This document shows, one piece after another, positions 26,873 to 36,363 of a DNA stretch of 64,000 bases. Positions within the stretch are counted from its first letter, which is position 1, and each line of letters opens with the position of its first letter. The position numbers were made by a program, and so were the translations under genes. The stretch comes from Cytobacillus gottheilii (lineage in GTDB: Bacteria; Bacillota; Bacilli; Bacillales; Cytobacillaceae), in NCBI RefSeq assembly GCF_900166665.1, contig NZ_LT800494.1, positions 2,741,761 to 2,805,760 of the forward strand, read 5' to 3'. The notes below the pieces were generated by a model. That model was given only the letters and a program-made list of their open reading frames with translations. It was not told the DNA's origin and made no database searches.

Positions 26873-29209
26873 CTATAAGCTTGCTTCTTCTCCCGGTTTG
26901 CCGAGAAGGACCGATCTTGGCTTGCTTCCTTCGTAAGGACCGACAATGCCTCTTGCCTCCATCTCATCGATCAGGCGGGCGGCTCTTGTATAACCGACAC
27001 GGAATCTGCGCTGCAGCATGGATACGGACGCTGTCTGCATTTCCAGAACAAGCTCTACTGCTTCATCATATAATTCATCGTCTACTTTTTCTGTTTTTTC
27101 GGGCACATCCTCAGGGATCATTTCCTGCTGATATTGAGCTTTTTGCTGTCCGATGACAAAGTCAACAATTTCTTCTACCTCTTCATCTGATAGAAAGGCA
27201 CCTTGAACACGAACAGGCTTTGAAGCACCTACAGGCAAGAATAGCATATCCCCTCGGCCGAGAAGCTTTTCGGCGCCGCCCATGTCGAGAATTGTGCGTG
27301 AATCAGTCATAGACGAAACGGCAAAAGCGATTCGCGATGGAATATTGGCCTTAATAACACCTGTGATGACATCAACAGATGGTCTTTGTGTAGCAATAAT
27401 TAAATGGATTCCTGCCGCTCTGGCCATCTGGGCCAATCTTGTAATGGCATCTTCCACATCGGAAGAAGCGACCATCATTAAATCGGCAAGCTCGTCCACA
27501 ATCACTACGATATAGGGAAGCAGCGGCTGCTGTCCATCTTCCTCTGCGTTATGCCGTTTAACATAATCGTTATATCCTTCAATGTTACGAGTGCCGGAAT
27601 GAGAGAACAACTCATAGCGCCTTTCCATTTCACTTACTACTTTTTTAAGTGCCTGTGACGCTTTTTTGGCATCTGTTACAACAGGGGCAAGCAAATGAGG
27701 CACTCCATTATAAACATTTAATTCTACCATTTTTGGATCAATCATCATCAGCTTCACTTCATGAGGCTTTGCGCGCATTAAAATACTTGTGATAATTCCA
27801 TTGATACATACACTTTTCCCGCTTCCTGTCGCACCAGCCACGAGCAAATGGGGCATCTTATTTAATTCAGCCATCACAGCTTCGCCTGTTATGTCTCTGC
27901 CTAAGCCGATTAACAGCTTCGCATCTGGTTTATCCTTCCCTTTTGTTTCAATAACTTCTCGCAAGGAAACCATAGCAACCTCTGAATTTGGCACTTCTAT
28001 CCCAATTGCCGATTTTCCTGGAATTGGGGCCTCAATTCGAATATCCTTTGCAGCCAATGCAAGCGCCAGATCATCATTTAAGCTGACAATTTTGCTGACT
28101 TTTACTCCCACATCAGGATGTACTTCATATTTTGTTACTGCAGGTCCTAAATGAACTTGAGTAACTCTTGCTTTTACACCGAAACTCTGGAAGGTGCGTT
28201 CAAGCTTAGCGGCATTTGCATGGATTAGTTCATATTCACCGCTTTGGTCTGTCTGATTCGGTAATTTTAATAGACGCATAGGCGGCAGCTGATAATCCTT
28301 GTTCTCCATTTCCGTAAACGTAATCTGAGGAGGAAGCGGATCTTCTGCCTCACTTGCATCAGCTGTTTCTTCTGCTGCAGGTACCACGGTATCTTCTTCC
28401 TGTATGTATGCTCTTTCTGCAAAACTAGAAATCATAGGCTCTGGATTCATATCCTCTTGTACAGGCTCGTTCATGGAATTGATGGTGATAACAGGATCGT
28501 CTTCCTGCTGCTGTTCATTTTTTTCGGCCTGTCTTTGATTTTTTCTTTCTGATCTTTTATCCTTTTGTCCGCCAATCCACTCTTTTACATCATCTATAAA
28601 AGCCAGCCACTGTTTTTGGGCAAAGGAAAATACTGATGTCATGATTTTACCTGCCGTTTCACCAAACGTTTTGCCTGTCAGTAAAATAAACCCGATGATA
28701 ATCAGTAAAAAGGCTATGATTTTGGAGCCGGCTTCATCAAACAAGAAATAAAATAGTGCAAAGAGTATGGCACCGATCATTCCGCCGCCCAGTTCATCTG
28801 TACTTGTTTCACCTGCACTTTCCATCCAGAACAACTGCCATGTGTTTGTAATCACACTTGGATTATCGAATTGCCCCCCGTTTGATAGAAGCTGAAATAA
28901 TTTTACATGACTTAAAAGCAAGAGGGATCCCGCTATAAAATAGATTCCTACCAATCTTCTGTTCAGCAAATGGGGTGTCTCTCTTTTCCACATTAAATAG
29001 GCAGCATACACAGCCATGCCTAATAGGCAAATCATATACCATTCTCCCGTAAAAAAGCGGAAAAAAAGAACGGTGGTTTTGCCGACTGCACCTAAACCTG
29101 CTATAGAAATGACAGCAAGGGTTAGCAATGCAAGGGCAATCAGTTCAAATTTAATCGTTCGCTTAACACTATCTGTTGTTTTTGAACGTCTTCTCTTCTT
29201 TTTTGCCAT
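26873..29209 (-). CDS. spoIIIE: DNA translocase SpoIIIE/FtsK
   Basis: A 778-residue membrane-anchored DNA pump that moves the chromosome into the forespore and clears trapped DNA at septa. Four N-terminal helices occupy about 20-165, followed by a charged linker (to about 290). The motor has Walker [11 protein letters not shown] (about 455-464) and Walker [54 protein letters not shown] and a C-terminal gamma winged helix ([20 protein letters not shown]) complete it. The second of two adjacent ATGs was taken because it is better spaced from AAGGTG and matches the B. subtilis N terminus MAKKKR. Confidence 0.97.
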   Translation of the reverse strand: MAKKKRRRSKTTDSVKRTIKFELIALALLTLAVISIAGLGAVGKTTVLFFRFFTGEWYMICLLGMAVYAAYLMWKRETPHLLNRRLVGIYFIAGSLLLLSHVKLFQLLSNGGQFDNPSVITNTWQLFWMESAGETSTDELGGGMIGAILFALFYFLFDEAGSKIIAFLLIIIGFILLTGKTFGETAGKIMTSVFSFAQKQWLAFIDDVKEWIGGQKDKRSERKNQRQAEKNEQQQEDDPVITINSMNEPVQEDMNPEPMISSFAERAYIQEEDTVVPAAEETADASEAEDPLPPQITFTEMENKDYQLPPMRLLKLPNQTDQSGEYELIHANAAKLERTFQSFGVKARVTQVHLGPAVTKYEVHPDVGVKVSKIVSLNDDLALALAAKDIRIEAPIPGKSAIGIEVPNSEVAMVSLREVIETKGKDKPDAKLLIGLGRDITGEAVMAELNKMPHLLVAGATGSGKSVCINGIITSILMRAKPHEVKLMMIDPKMVELNVYNGVPHLLAPVVTDAKKASQALKKVVSEMERRYELFSHSGTRNIEGYNDYVKRHNAEEDGQQPLLPYIVVIVDELADLMMVASSDVEDAITRLAQMARAAGIHLIIATQRPSVDVITGVIKANIPSRIAFAVSSMTDSRTILDMGGAEKLLGRGDMLFLPVGASKPVRVQGAFLSDEEVEEIVDFVIGQQKAQYQQEMIPEDVPEKTEKVDDELYDEAVELVLEMQTASVSMLQRRFRVGYTRAARLIDEMEARGIVGPYEGSKPRSVLLGKPGEEASL

Positions 29210-29326
29210 CATATCACCTTATTTTTATTGTTATTACCATGATAAACCATTTTGTTCATTTTTAGGCTTATACGCTGTATTTTTTTCATTGGCGCGTTTC
29301 TAGCATAAAAACGATGTATGAAACGA

Positions 29327-29351
29327 GAGAGCAGCCATATTGGCTGCTCTC
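29327..29351. terminator. Hairpin between ylzJ and spoIIIE
   Basis: Perfect 11-bp stem GAGAGCAGCCA / TGGCTGCTCTC with loop TAT. The following T content is poor on the minus strand (TCGTTTC) and slightly better on the plus strand (AGTTTTCG). Probably a terminator or transcript-end stabiliser after ylzJ. Confidence 0.6.
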
Positions 29352-29391
29352 AGTTTTCGTATCTATTATAGCATATTTAAGAATTGCTAGG

Positions 29392-29604
29392 TTATGTTAG
29401 CGTAATTTTTGTTCCAGGCATAAACGCATCATTCATATAATGATTCGGATCGCTGCTCATTACACGCAGCACTCTGCATTGCGGACCTTCAAGCTTCTCC
29501 ACCAGCAATGGTATCCCATTATACGTAATAACCTTCTGCGAGTTATATGTGCTGGATTCGAGCGGGAAAATAAGCTCCTCCGGCATCATGGTATACAGGA
29601 TCAT
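29392..29604 (-). CDS. ylzJ: YlzJ-like small protein
   Basis: A 70-residue conserved Bacillus protein, [20 protein letters not shown] near the start and [24 protein letters not shown] composition near the end ([20 protein letters not shown]). It has no membrane helix or known motif. Its ATG overlaps the tepA stop by four bases, so it is translationally coupled to TepA, as in B. subtilis. Function is unknown; association with a sporulation/germination protease-like protein suggests a related role. Confidence 0.88.
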   Translation of the reverse strand: MILYTMMPEELIFPLESSTYNSQKVITYNGIPLLVEKLEGPQCRVLRVMSSDPNHYMNDAFMPGTKITLT

Positions 29605-30338
29605 TGAACAAGCCCCTCACTTTCATCCTTGTTCAGATCGATTAATTCATTCAGCTTTTGCAATGCCGGGCCAACTCCGCCAACACTATCAATTAACCCA
29701 TATTCTACTGCATCTGAACCAACCACATTTGTTCCAATATCTCTAGTCAGATTGCCTTTTGCAAACATAAGATCTTTAAATTGCTGCTCTTCAATGTTCG
29801 AGTGTTTTGTCACAAAGTTAATAACCCGATCCTGCATTTTATCGAGATATTCAAACGTTTGCGGTACTCCAATGACTAAACCTGTCAGGCGAATAGGATG
29901 AATCGTCATTGTTGCTGTTTCTGCAATAAAAGAATGATCACATGAAACCGCAATAGGTACACCGATCGAGTGTCCTCCTCCTAAAACAATGGATACTGTT
30001 GGTTTGGACAAGGAAGCCAGCATCTCAGAAATGGCAAGTCCTGCCTCGACATCACCACCGACCGTATTTAAGATTACGAGTAATCCCTCGATCTTTGGGT
30101 TTTGCTCAATAGCTACGATTTGCGGGATGAGATGCTCATATTTGGTTGTTTTATTTTGTGGAGGCAGCTGAAGATGCCCTTCAATTTGCCCGACAATTGT
30201 TAAACAGTGAATTTTTGAGTCCTGTGACAGCTGCGGAACATTGGTCTGCCCAAGCTGCTGAATTTTTTCCATTAATGGTGATGGTCTGTCCTCTTTTGGC
30301 TGCTCTTGACCTTCATTGTTTTGCATTTGGTGATCCAT
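29601..30338 (-). CDS. tepA: ClpP-like serine protease TepA
   Basis: A 245-residue cytoplasmic ClpP/crotonase-fold protease homologue. The catalytic Ser sits in [13 protein letters not shown] (about 135-147) and the His in [11 protein letters not shown] (about 160-170); [20 protein letters not shown] is the substrate strand and oxyanion region. In B. subtilis TepA was described as aiding protein translocation and as a sporulation/germination protease acting on small spore proteins. The start is the ATG behind AAGGGAGAAAT; a longer frame has no ribosome site. It is followed, overlapping, by ylzJ. Confidence 0.93.
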   Translation of the reverse strand: MDHQMQNNEGQEQPKEDRPSPLMEKIQQLGQTNVPQLSQDSKIHCLTIVGQIEGHLQLPPQNKTTKYEHLIPQIVAIEQNPKIEGLLVILNTVGGDVEAGLAISEMLASLSKPTVSIVLGGGHSIGVPIAVSCDHSFIAETATMTIHPIRLTGLVIGVPQTFEYLDKMQDRVINFVTKHSNIEEQQFKDLMFAKGNLTRDIGTNVVGSDAVEYGLIDSVGGVGPALQKLNELIDLNKDESEGLVQ

Positions 30339-30495
30339 CCATATTTCTCCCTTCAAGCAATATATGGATAGTATGAGCGGTTATGGGAATTTCATTCTGA
30401 TATTATTGGATTCGTTTTCGACGGGAGAATACTTTTCTATAAATTTTTTAAGCAAAAAAGTAAAATTATGCTGCTCATTTTCTAAATCCATCAAA

Positions 30496-30789
30496 GTGGC
30501 TGAGACAAAAAGAAAATCAATTTCTAAAACACCATTGTTTCATGTCATGGTTGGGTTATTTATAAAAGTTCGTTTCACCAGCGATGCATGGATCACAAGC
30601 AGTGCTTCCTTATAGCAAAGCTTCTGCATGGTCTCACCTTTTTCTCTATTGCAGACAGGAGTCGAAATCCTCCGTACTGTTTTGACAAGATATATGATAA
30701 ATACAAATAAAAAAAACCGAATGATTAGAAAGAGTTGTTTTCTAATCATTCGGAAGTATCAGTAGGCTGTATACGGATGTCCCAGCCTC
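30496..30789 (-). repeat. Family 1 element, copy D (after rnjB)
   Basis: Left end GTGGCTGAGACAAAAAG and right end TGTCCCAGCCTC form terminal inverted repeats (GGCTGAGACA against GAGGCTGGGACA). Between them are a shortened GC part (GGAGTCGAAATCCTCCGTAC retained), the AT-rich link and a 16-bp near-perfect hairpin. The right end is six bases from the rnjB stop codon. The GC module is much reduced, so the termini and hairpin are the best conserved parts. Confidence 0.75.
30708..30753 (-). terminator. Terminator of rnjB inside family 1 element
   Basis: Perfect stem CCGAATGATTAGA / TCTAATCATTCGG (extendable by AAA/TTT), short loop, then T8 on the minus strand. It is the strongest hairpin of this family in the window. 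Confidence 0.9.
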
Positions 30790-30795
30790 CTCCTT

Positions 30796-32460
30796 TTATG
30801 CTTCCATTAAAATCGGCAATATCATTGGTCTGCGTTTTGTTTGCTCGAATAAGAATTGGTATAGGGAATCACGCATATCCTGTTTAATAGATGACCAGTC
30901 AAATGACGATTCTGCCAATTTCTTTTCGACAACCTCTTTCACAAGCTGTGATGCATCAACCAGCAGCTGCTCGGATTCCCGCACATACACAAAACCTCTT
31001 GTGATGATTTCTGGTCCAGCTGCAATCTTTTTTTCCTTTTTGTTTAAGGTTACGACCACAAGCAGAATTCCATCCTGAGATAAAAGCTTACGGTCTCTTA
31101 AAACGATATTTCCTACATCGCCAACACCGCTTCCATCAATTAAAACATTACCTGCTGAAATTTTCCCAGCCGGACGGAACATGCCATTTTTATATTCAAC
31201 AACTTCCCCTTTGTCAGGGATAAAGATATGATCTGCTTCTACGCCGCATTCTGCTGCGACTTTCGCATGAGCTTTCATCATTCTATATTCACCATGTACA
31301 GGCATAAAGAATTTCGGATTCATCAGATTCATCATAAACTTCAATTCTTCCTGGCTGCCATGACTTGATGTATTAAACGTTCCTTTTCCAGAGATAACAT
31401 GGGCACCCGCTCTATAAATCATATCAACTGTTTTAGAAATAAAGAGCTCTGTTCCTGGAACCACGGATGCAGCGATTAAAACTGTATCTCCCTTTTTTAT
31501 ATTGATATGACGATGGGATTGCTTGGCCATTTTCTGCAGAACTTCCATTGGTTCACCTTGAGAGCCTGTAGTCATTACAACTACCTCATGGTTATCAAAA
31601 TTCGAGATTTCCGCTAGCGGAATAATCAGATCCTCATCGACTTGCAGATAATTCAGAGTCAGAGCGATGTTATACACTTTTTTCAAGCTTTTGCCGACAA
31701 CCGCTACTTTTCTTCCCGTTTGGGCAGCAGCATCAAAAATATGCTGAATGCGAATGAGATCAGAAGCAAATGCAGCTGCGACAATTCTGCCTTCCGCTTG
31801 TTCAAAGACACTGATTAATTCCTTTAGAACAATAGCTTCTGATTTTGTATAGCCTGGCTTTTCTGCTTCGGTACTATCAGAAAGCAGGCATAATACGCCC
31901 TCTTCCCCAATTCTGGCCATCTTTCCTATGTCAGCCTTATATAAACTTGATGCCGCTTGATCAAATTTAAAGTCTCCAGTATACACGATAGCTCCTTCTG
32001 ATGTATGTATGCTTATGCCGACACTGTCGGGTATGCTATGGGTTGTCCGAAAGAAAGAGACTTGTGCAGTTTCAAATTCCAATTGTGTTTCAGGCTGAAT
32101 TTCGATCAGCTGTGCTTTGCCTTTAAATTCGTTTTCTTTTAGTTTAGATTTTGCCAGTGCGAGTGTTAATTTTGTTCCGTAGACAGGCACAGGCAATACT
32201 CTTAAAATGTAGGCTAATGCCCCGATATGATCTTCATGTCCGTGAGTCAGAAAAATTCCAACTACTCGATCCTTATTCTGCTCTAAATAGGAAATATCCG
32301 GTATGACAATATCAATTCCGAGCATTTCATTTTCAGGATACATGAGACCCGCATCGAGCACGTAAATATCCTCGTCCACTTCAACTAAATACATGTTTTT
32401 GCCTAATTCTCCGACTCCCCCGAGTGGTGTAATCTTGATGCTTTCATTCTGTCTGTTCAA
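30796..32460 (-). CDS. rnjB: Ribonuclease J2 (metallo-beta-lactamase RNase)
   Basis: A 554-residue beta-CASP ribonuclease that pairs with RNase J1 in RNA maturation and decay. The metal motif is FLTHGHEDHIGAL (about 70-82), followed by RTTHSIPDSVGI, YTGDFKFD, the beta-CASP block with TTGSQGEPM, and HGSQEELKFMMNLMNPKFFMPVHGEYRM. From memory, B. subtilis RNase J2 has an altered HGHDENIG here; this protein keeps the full HxHxDH form, so it may be more active. The start is TTG, 9 bases after AGGAGG; an extended frame of 31 codons has no ribosome site. Confidence 0.93.
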   Translation of the reverse strand: MNRQNESIKITPLGGVGELGKNMYLVEVDEDIYVLDAGLMYPENEMLGIDIVIPDISYLEQNKDRVVGIFLTHGHEDHIGALAYILRVLPVPVYGTKLTLALAKSKLKENEFKGKAQLIEIQPETQLEFETAQVSFFRTTHSIPDSVGISIHTSEGAIVYTGDFKFDQAASSLYKADIGKMARIGEEGVLCLLSDSTEAEKPGYTKSEAIVLKELISVFEQAEGRIVAAAFASDLIRIQHIFDAAAQTGRKVAVVGKSLKKVYNIALTLNYLQVDEDLIIPLAEISNFDNHEVVVMTTGSQGEPMEVLQKMAKQSHRHINIKKGDTVLIAASVVPGTELFISKTVDMIYRAGAHVISGKGTFNTSSHGSQEELKFMMNLMNPKFFMPVHGEYRMMKAHAKVAAECGVEADHIFIPDKGEVVEYKNGMFRPAGKISAGNVLIDGSGVGDVGNIVLRDRKLLSQDGILLVVVTLNKKEKKIAAGPEIITRGFVYVRESEQLLVDASQLVKEVVEKKLAESSFDWSSIKQDMRDSLYQFLFEQTKRRPMILPILMEA

Positions 32461-32509
32461 TGTATGTTTCCTCCTATATTTCTTTAGCCGACCGTAATCA
32501 GTTATCCAT

Positions 32510-32539
32510 ATTATACTTGAATATTGAAAATGATGACAA
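32510..32539 (-). promoter_or_regulatory. sigma-A promoter of rnjB
   Basis: Minus strand: TTGTCA, 18-base spacer, TATAAT, about 50 bases upstream of the TTG start. Confidence 0.55.
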
Positions 32540-32689
32540 CCAGATTTATGCAAATAGTTAGGAATATGGTTCTGAATTTTATGAAAATAAATGGATTTTC
32601 CCTTTGCTAGTACTTGTCACTATGCACTTTTATAGGTAATAGAATGATTAGACATATTCATGATGTTTTCGCAGTCTTTGTGTTTAAAA

Positions 32690-32765
32690 AAGATTTCCAC
32701 TCAGGGTACTCGCTTTCCGGCGGGCGGGAGCTTAAGCCTCGTCGCAACGTGCTCCATTCTCTAAT
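32690..32765. repeat. Fragment of family 1/2 GC module
   Basis: TACTCGCTTTCCGGCGGGCG, then GAGCTTAAGCCTCGTCGCAA and CTCCATTC correspond to the left half of the GC module of families 1 and 2, without the CTCCTGCGGG hairpin. It lies directly beside copy E and may be a truncated older insertion. Confidence 0.45.
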
Positions 32766-32784
32766 AAATGTGAGAAAAATAAAA

Positions 32785-33103
32785 GAGGCTGGGACAAAAC
32801 GAATTTGATATTTCTAAAACATGAATATTTATGATCCTGGTTTGGGTATTTAAACAAGCCCGTTCCATTGCGCTCCAGACCCTCGCTTTCCGCGGGGAGC
32901 AAGCTGAGCCTCCTCGTCACTCCGTTCCTGCGGGGTCTCACCCTTTGCTCTTCAGCCCGCAGGAGTCGAGGGTCCTCCGCTCCATTTCACTCATGTTTAG
33001 AAATTAAATGTTAAACAAATAAAAAAAGAACCGAATGATTAGAAAGGTTCACTTCCTATTCATTCGGTTCTGTGGTTGTTTTAAATACTTATGTCTCAGC
33101 CTC
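32785..33103 (-). repeat. Family 1 element, copy E (after dapA; best preserved)
   Basis: Terminal inverted repeats GAGGCTGGGACA (left) and TGTCTCAGCCTC (right) match at 11 of 12 positions. Inside, the GC module folds on itself: outer arms GACCCTCG / CGAGGGTC and inner arms TCCTGCGGG / CCCGCAGGA. It is followed by an AT-rich link and the terminator hairpin. No open frame has a usable start. The total length is 319 bp, almost the same as copy F. Confidence 0.85.
33022..33069 (-). terminator. Terminator of dapA inside family 1 element
   Basis: Stem AACCGAATG / CATTCGGTT with extra inner pairs, followed on the minus strand by a T-rich run. It ends the dpa-asd-dapG-dapA transcript. Confidence 0.75.
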
Positions 33104-33144
33104 AGAATGTTGGTTTTAGGACTTACATCTTTGCTTTTTTCTGT

Positions 33145-34008
33145 TTAGATTAATTCTGCTAGTGTTGCTCTTTCTTCTTGTGTTAATGGAACCATTGGCA
33201 GGCGAACTGAGCCAACATCAAGTCCGCGCATTTGTAAAGCTGTTTTGACTGGTGCTGGACTTGGAGCTGCAAAAAGGCCTTCCATGATTGGAAGCAGCTT
33301 TTGATGAATTTTCGCTGCTTTTTCGTTTTCATTGTTTAAGAAGGCATGAACCATTTCTTGCATTTCATCCCCAATAATATGCGATGCTACAGAAACAACT
33401 CCAGCTCCTCCGATTGCAAGGACTGGAAGTGTAATGCCGTCATCCCCGCTGTACAAGGAAAAGTCCTCAGAAGTTCCGCCAATGATTTCTGTCATTGCAT
33501 TTAAGTTTCCGCTTGCTTCTTTAACCGCTGTGATATTCGGGATTTTAGAAAGGCGGATAATCGTTTCAGGTGTCATATTGACAACCGATCTGCCTGGAAT
33601 ATTGTAAACCATAACCGGCAGTGCCGTGCTTTCGGCAACCGCTTTAAAATGCTGATAAAGCCCTTCCTGGTTTGGTTTATTATAATATGGCGCAACAATC
33701 ATAACCGCATCTACGCCGATTTTTTCAGCCTTTTTTGTTAAATCAATTGAATCGTAGGTGTTGTTGCTGCCTGTTCCTGCAATAACAGGTACACGCTTGT
33801 CAACTACCTTAACTACATGCTGGAATAAAGCCAGCTTTTCTTCCTTGGTTAAGGTAGGAGATTCTCCTGTTGTTCCTGCAATCACAAGAGAATCAGTGCC
33901 ATGATCAATTAGATGATTGACTAACTGTGTTGTTTTTAGAAAATCAACATGGCCTTTGTTATCGAATGGCGTAACCATCGCTGTAGAAACTCTCCCAAAT
34001 TGAATCAT
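33145..34008 (-). CDS. dapA: 4-hydroxy-tetrahydrodipicolinate synthase
   Basis: Condenses pyruvate with aspartate semialdehyde, the first committed step to diaminopimelate, lysine and dipicolinate. The 287 residues include AGTTGESPTLTKEEK (about 42-56), the Tyr in PVMVYNIPGRSVVN and the Schiff-base Lys in ITAVKEASGNLNAM (about 160). YSGDDGITLPVLAIGGAGVV closes the barrel site. It is the last gene of the dpa-asd-dapG-dapA cluster, so all substrate for dipicolinate is made from one locus. Only 28 bases separate it from dapG. Confidence 0.96.
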   Translation of the reverse strand: MIQFGRVSTAMVTPFDNKGHVDFLKTTQLVNHLIDHGTDSLVIAGTTGESPTLTKEEKLALFQHVVKVVDKRVPVIAGTGSNNTYDSIDLTKKAEKIGVDAVMIVAPYYNKPNQEGLYQHFKAVAESTALPVMVYNIPGRSVVNMTPETIIRLSKIPNITAVKEASGNLNAMTEIIGGTSEDFSLYSGDDGITLPVLAIGGAGVVSVASHIIGDEMQEMVHAFLNNENEKAAKIHQKLLPIMEGLFAAPSPAPVKTALQMRGLDVGSVRLPMVPLTQEERATLAELI

Positions 34009-34036
34009 TGTTCCACTCCTTCATACAGTTGCTTAT

Positions 34037-35275
34037 TTATCTTTTTTCGAATTCTGCTGTGTCTTTTTCAAGGTGAAAAGCATTATGAAGTGCGTTCACT
34101 GACTTTGCCAGATCTGCTTGCTTTACGAGCACCCAAATGGTTGTATGACTATCTGCTGATTGAAGGATTCTTATGCCTTGCTCTGATAATGCAGTCACAA
34201 TTCGTGAAGCTACTCCCGGGACACCCTGCATCCCTGCACCCACAACGGATACCTTCGCACAAGCCTCTTCAAAATACGGTTCATGACCTAGCGCTTTTAG
34301 AACCGTTATTGCACGATCGGTCATTTCCTCCGTGACTGTGTACGTAACTCCGTTAGGATAGATGTTAATAAAATCAACACTTATGCCTTCATTCGCCATT
34401 GCTTTAAACACTTCGGATTGCAGATTGTATTGATCCTTTTTAGCAACTACTTTAATTTGTGTTACGTTTGGAACATGCGCAATTCCTGTTACCGGACGCT
34501 CTTTAATATCGGTTCCTCTGCTGTTGCGGTTAATCGTTGTGACAAGAGTTCCAGGGCTATCGCTATAGGTCGAACGAATCCGAATCGGAATCTTCGATTG
34601 CATTGCAATTTCCACTGCACGAGGATGAATGACCTTTGCACCTTGATAAGCCATGTTACAGACCTCTGTATACGTTACAACAGACAATGGTCTTGCTTTT
34701 TCGGCAATTCGCGGATCTGCTGTCATAATCCCTTCCACATCAGTGAAGATATCGATCCACTCTGAATTTAATGCTGCGCCAAGTGCAGCGGCTGATGTGT
34801 CACTGCCGCCTCTGCCAATCGTTGTCACATCCCCATTTTTAGCAGCTCCCTGGAAGCCTGCAACAACAATCACGTCAAAATGCTCAAGCTCACTTAATAA
34901 ACGTTCACATTTCATATCAATGATTTTTGCATTTGTATGATCATTGTTTGTACGGAAACCAGCTTGGGCACCTGTAAGAGAGGTAGCTGAAATTCCTTCC
35001 TGACGAAGCATATTCGTAAATACAACACTTGATATGATTTCACCGCATGATAATAACAAATCGGTTTCTCTTTTATTAATTAATGCTTCATTTGACTGTA
35101 CAAGAGATAGCAGCGTATCTGTTGCATATGGGTCTCCTTTGCGGCCCATTGCTGATACAACTACTACCGCTTTGTAGCCTTCTGCAATCGCATTTTTTAT
35201 ATGCCTTAAGGCATGCCTGCGGCTTTCTTCATCTTTAACAGATGTTCCGCCGAATTTTTGCACGACGATTTTCAT
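34037..35275 (-). CDS. dapG: Aspartokinase I (diaminopimelate-sensitive type)
   Basis: Phosphorylates aspartate, opening the aspartate family pathway. The 412 residues have the kinase core (MKIVVQKFGGTSVKDEESRR; then VVVVSAMGRKGDPYATDTLL; TIGRGGSDTSAAALGAALN; FTDVEGIMTADPRI) and two C-terminal ACT domains (about 270-400). Its place with asd and dapA, and similarity over the whole length to B. subtilis DapG, point to the diaminopimelate-responsive isozyme that serves wall and spore needs rather than to the lysine- or threonine-sensitive forms. Confidence 0.95.
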   Translation of the reverse strand: MKIVVQKFGGTSVKDEESRRHALRHIKNAIAEGYKAVVVVSAMGRKGDPYATDTLLSLVQSNEALINKRETDLLLSCGEIISSVVFTNMLRQEGISATSLTGAQAGFRTNNDHTNAKIIDMKCERLLSELEHFDVIVVAGFQGAAKNGDVTTIGRGGSDTSAAALGAALNSEWIDIFTDVEGIMTADPRIAEKARPLSVVTYTEVCNMAYQGAKVIHPRAVEIAMQSKIPIRIRSTYSDSPGTLVTTINRNSRGTDIKERPVTGIAHVPNVTQIKVVAKKDQYNLQSEVFKAMANEGISVDFINIYPNGVTYTVTEEMTDRAITVLKALGHEPYFEEACAKVSVVGAGMQGVPGVASRIVTALSEQGIRILQSADSHTTIWVLVKQADLAKSVNALHNAFHLEKDTAEFEKR

Positions 35276-35313
35276 CTAAACACCTCTAATGCTCTCTTAG
35301 CTTTTGAAGTTTT

Positions 35314-36363
35314 TTATTTTACTAATCCTAATTTAATTAGGCTTTCGGCTATTTGGACGGAGTTCCAAGCAGCACCCTTCAATAGATTATCAGATACAAC
35401 CCACATATGGAAACCTGCTGGTACATCTAAATCCTGGCGAATACGGCCGACAAATACATCATTGCTGCCGACACAATCTGCAGGCATTGGATAAATCTGT
35501 TCTTGCGGCTGATCCTGAAGAACAACTCCCGGCGCCTTGTCTAAAAGTGCCTGAATGTCAGCAACCGTTGCACTCTCACTGTCAAGTTCAACATAAACGG
35601 ATTCAGAATGTCCTGTAGCTACAGGTAAACGCACACAGGTTGCCGCTACTTTTAAGTCTTCGTTATGCATGATTTTTTTCGTTTCATTAATCATTTTCAT
35701 TTCTTCAAACGTAAAACCGTTTTCTGTGAATTTATCGATTTGCGGAATCGCATTAAAAGCAATTTGGTAATGCTTTTCATCCCCTTTTACAGGCAATATT
35801 TCAGGTGTAAAAGGTTCATTGTTTAAGATCGCTTGCGTTTGCTGTGTTAATTCCTCAACAGCTGCAGCGCCGGATCCAGAGACAGCCTGGTATGTTGAAA
35901 CGATGACTTTTTTCAGACCATATTTCTCTTTTAGTGGCTGCAGAGCTACAACCATTTGAATGGTCGAACAGTTTGGGTTGGCGATAATGCCTTTATGATT
36001 CAATAGATCTTGTTCATTTACTTCAGGCACAACCAATGGAACGTTTTCATCCATGCGAAAAGCACTCGTGTTATCAACTACAATCGCACCATGCTCAACC
36101 GCTGCAGGAGCAAGTTCTTTTGAAACACCGCCTCCAGCACTAAATAAGGCAATGTCAACGCCTTGGAAGCTATCCGGCTTTGCCTCTTGCAGAGTATATT
36201 CTTCCCCTTTAAATGAAACTGTCTTCCCTGCTGAACGAGCAGATGATAACAGTGTTAGTTTACTGATTGGAAAATCTCTATTTTCTAATGTTTGCAGCAT
36301 TTGCTGTCCAACAGCACCAGTTGCACCTACAACTGCTACATGAAATCCTTTTTTCTCGCTCAC
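35314..36363 (-). CDS. asd: Aspartate-semialdehyde dehydrogenase
   Basis: Reduces aspartyl phosphate with NADPH. It has 349 residues. The nucleotide site is VVGATGAVGQQMLQTLENRD (about 11-30), the catalytic Cys is in IANPNCSTIQMVVAL (about 128-142), and the substrate site includes YQAVSGSGAAAVEEL and VRLPVATGHSESVYVE with the active His. The start is GTG after GGAAGGGGAAACACAAA. A 394-base gap with a hairpin separates it from dpaB, so it probably has a vegetative promoter in addition to read-through during sporulation. Confidence 0.96.
   Translation of the reverse strand: MSEKKGFHVAVVGATGAVGQQMLQTLENRDFPISKLTLLSSARSAGKTVSFKGEEYTLQEAKPDSFQGVDIALFSAGGGVSKELAPAAVEHGAIVVDNTSAFRMDENVPLVVPEVNEQDLLNHKGIIANPNCSTIQMVVALQPLKEKYGLKKVIVSTYQAVSGSGAAAVEELTQQTQAILNNEPFTPEILPVKGDEKHYQIAFNAIPQIDKFTENGFTFEEMKMINETKKIMHNEDLKVAATCVRLPVATGHSESVYVELDSESATVADIQALLDKAPGVVLQDQPQEQIYPMPADCVGSNDVFVGRIRQDLDVPAGFHMWVVSDNLLKGAAWNSVQIAESLIKLGLVK

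Noticed and set aside
32732..32941. 69-codon open frame on the minus strand, and similar Arg/Pro-rich frames at 38927-39208 and 58723-58908
   Set aside because: They arise from the GC module of repeat families 1 and 2 (recurring PAESE.LER peptides), with no ribosome site; they are shadows of the repeats.
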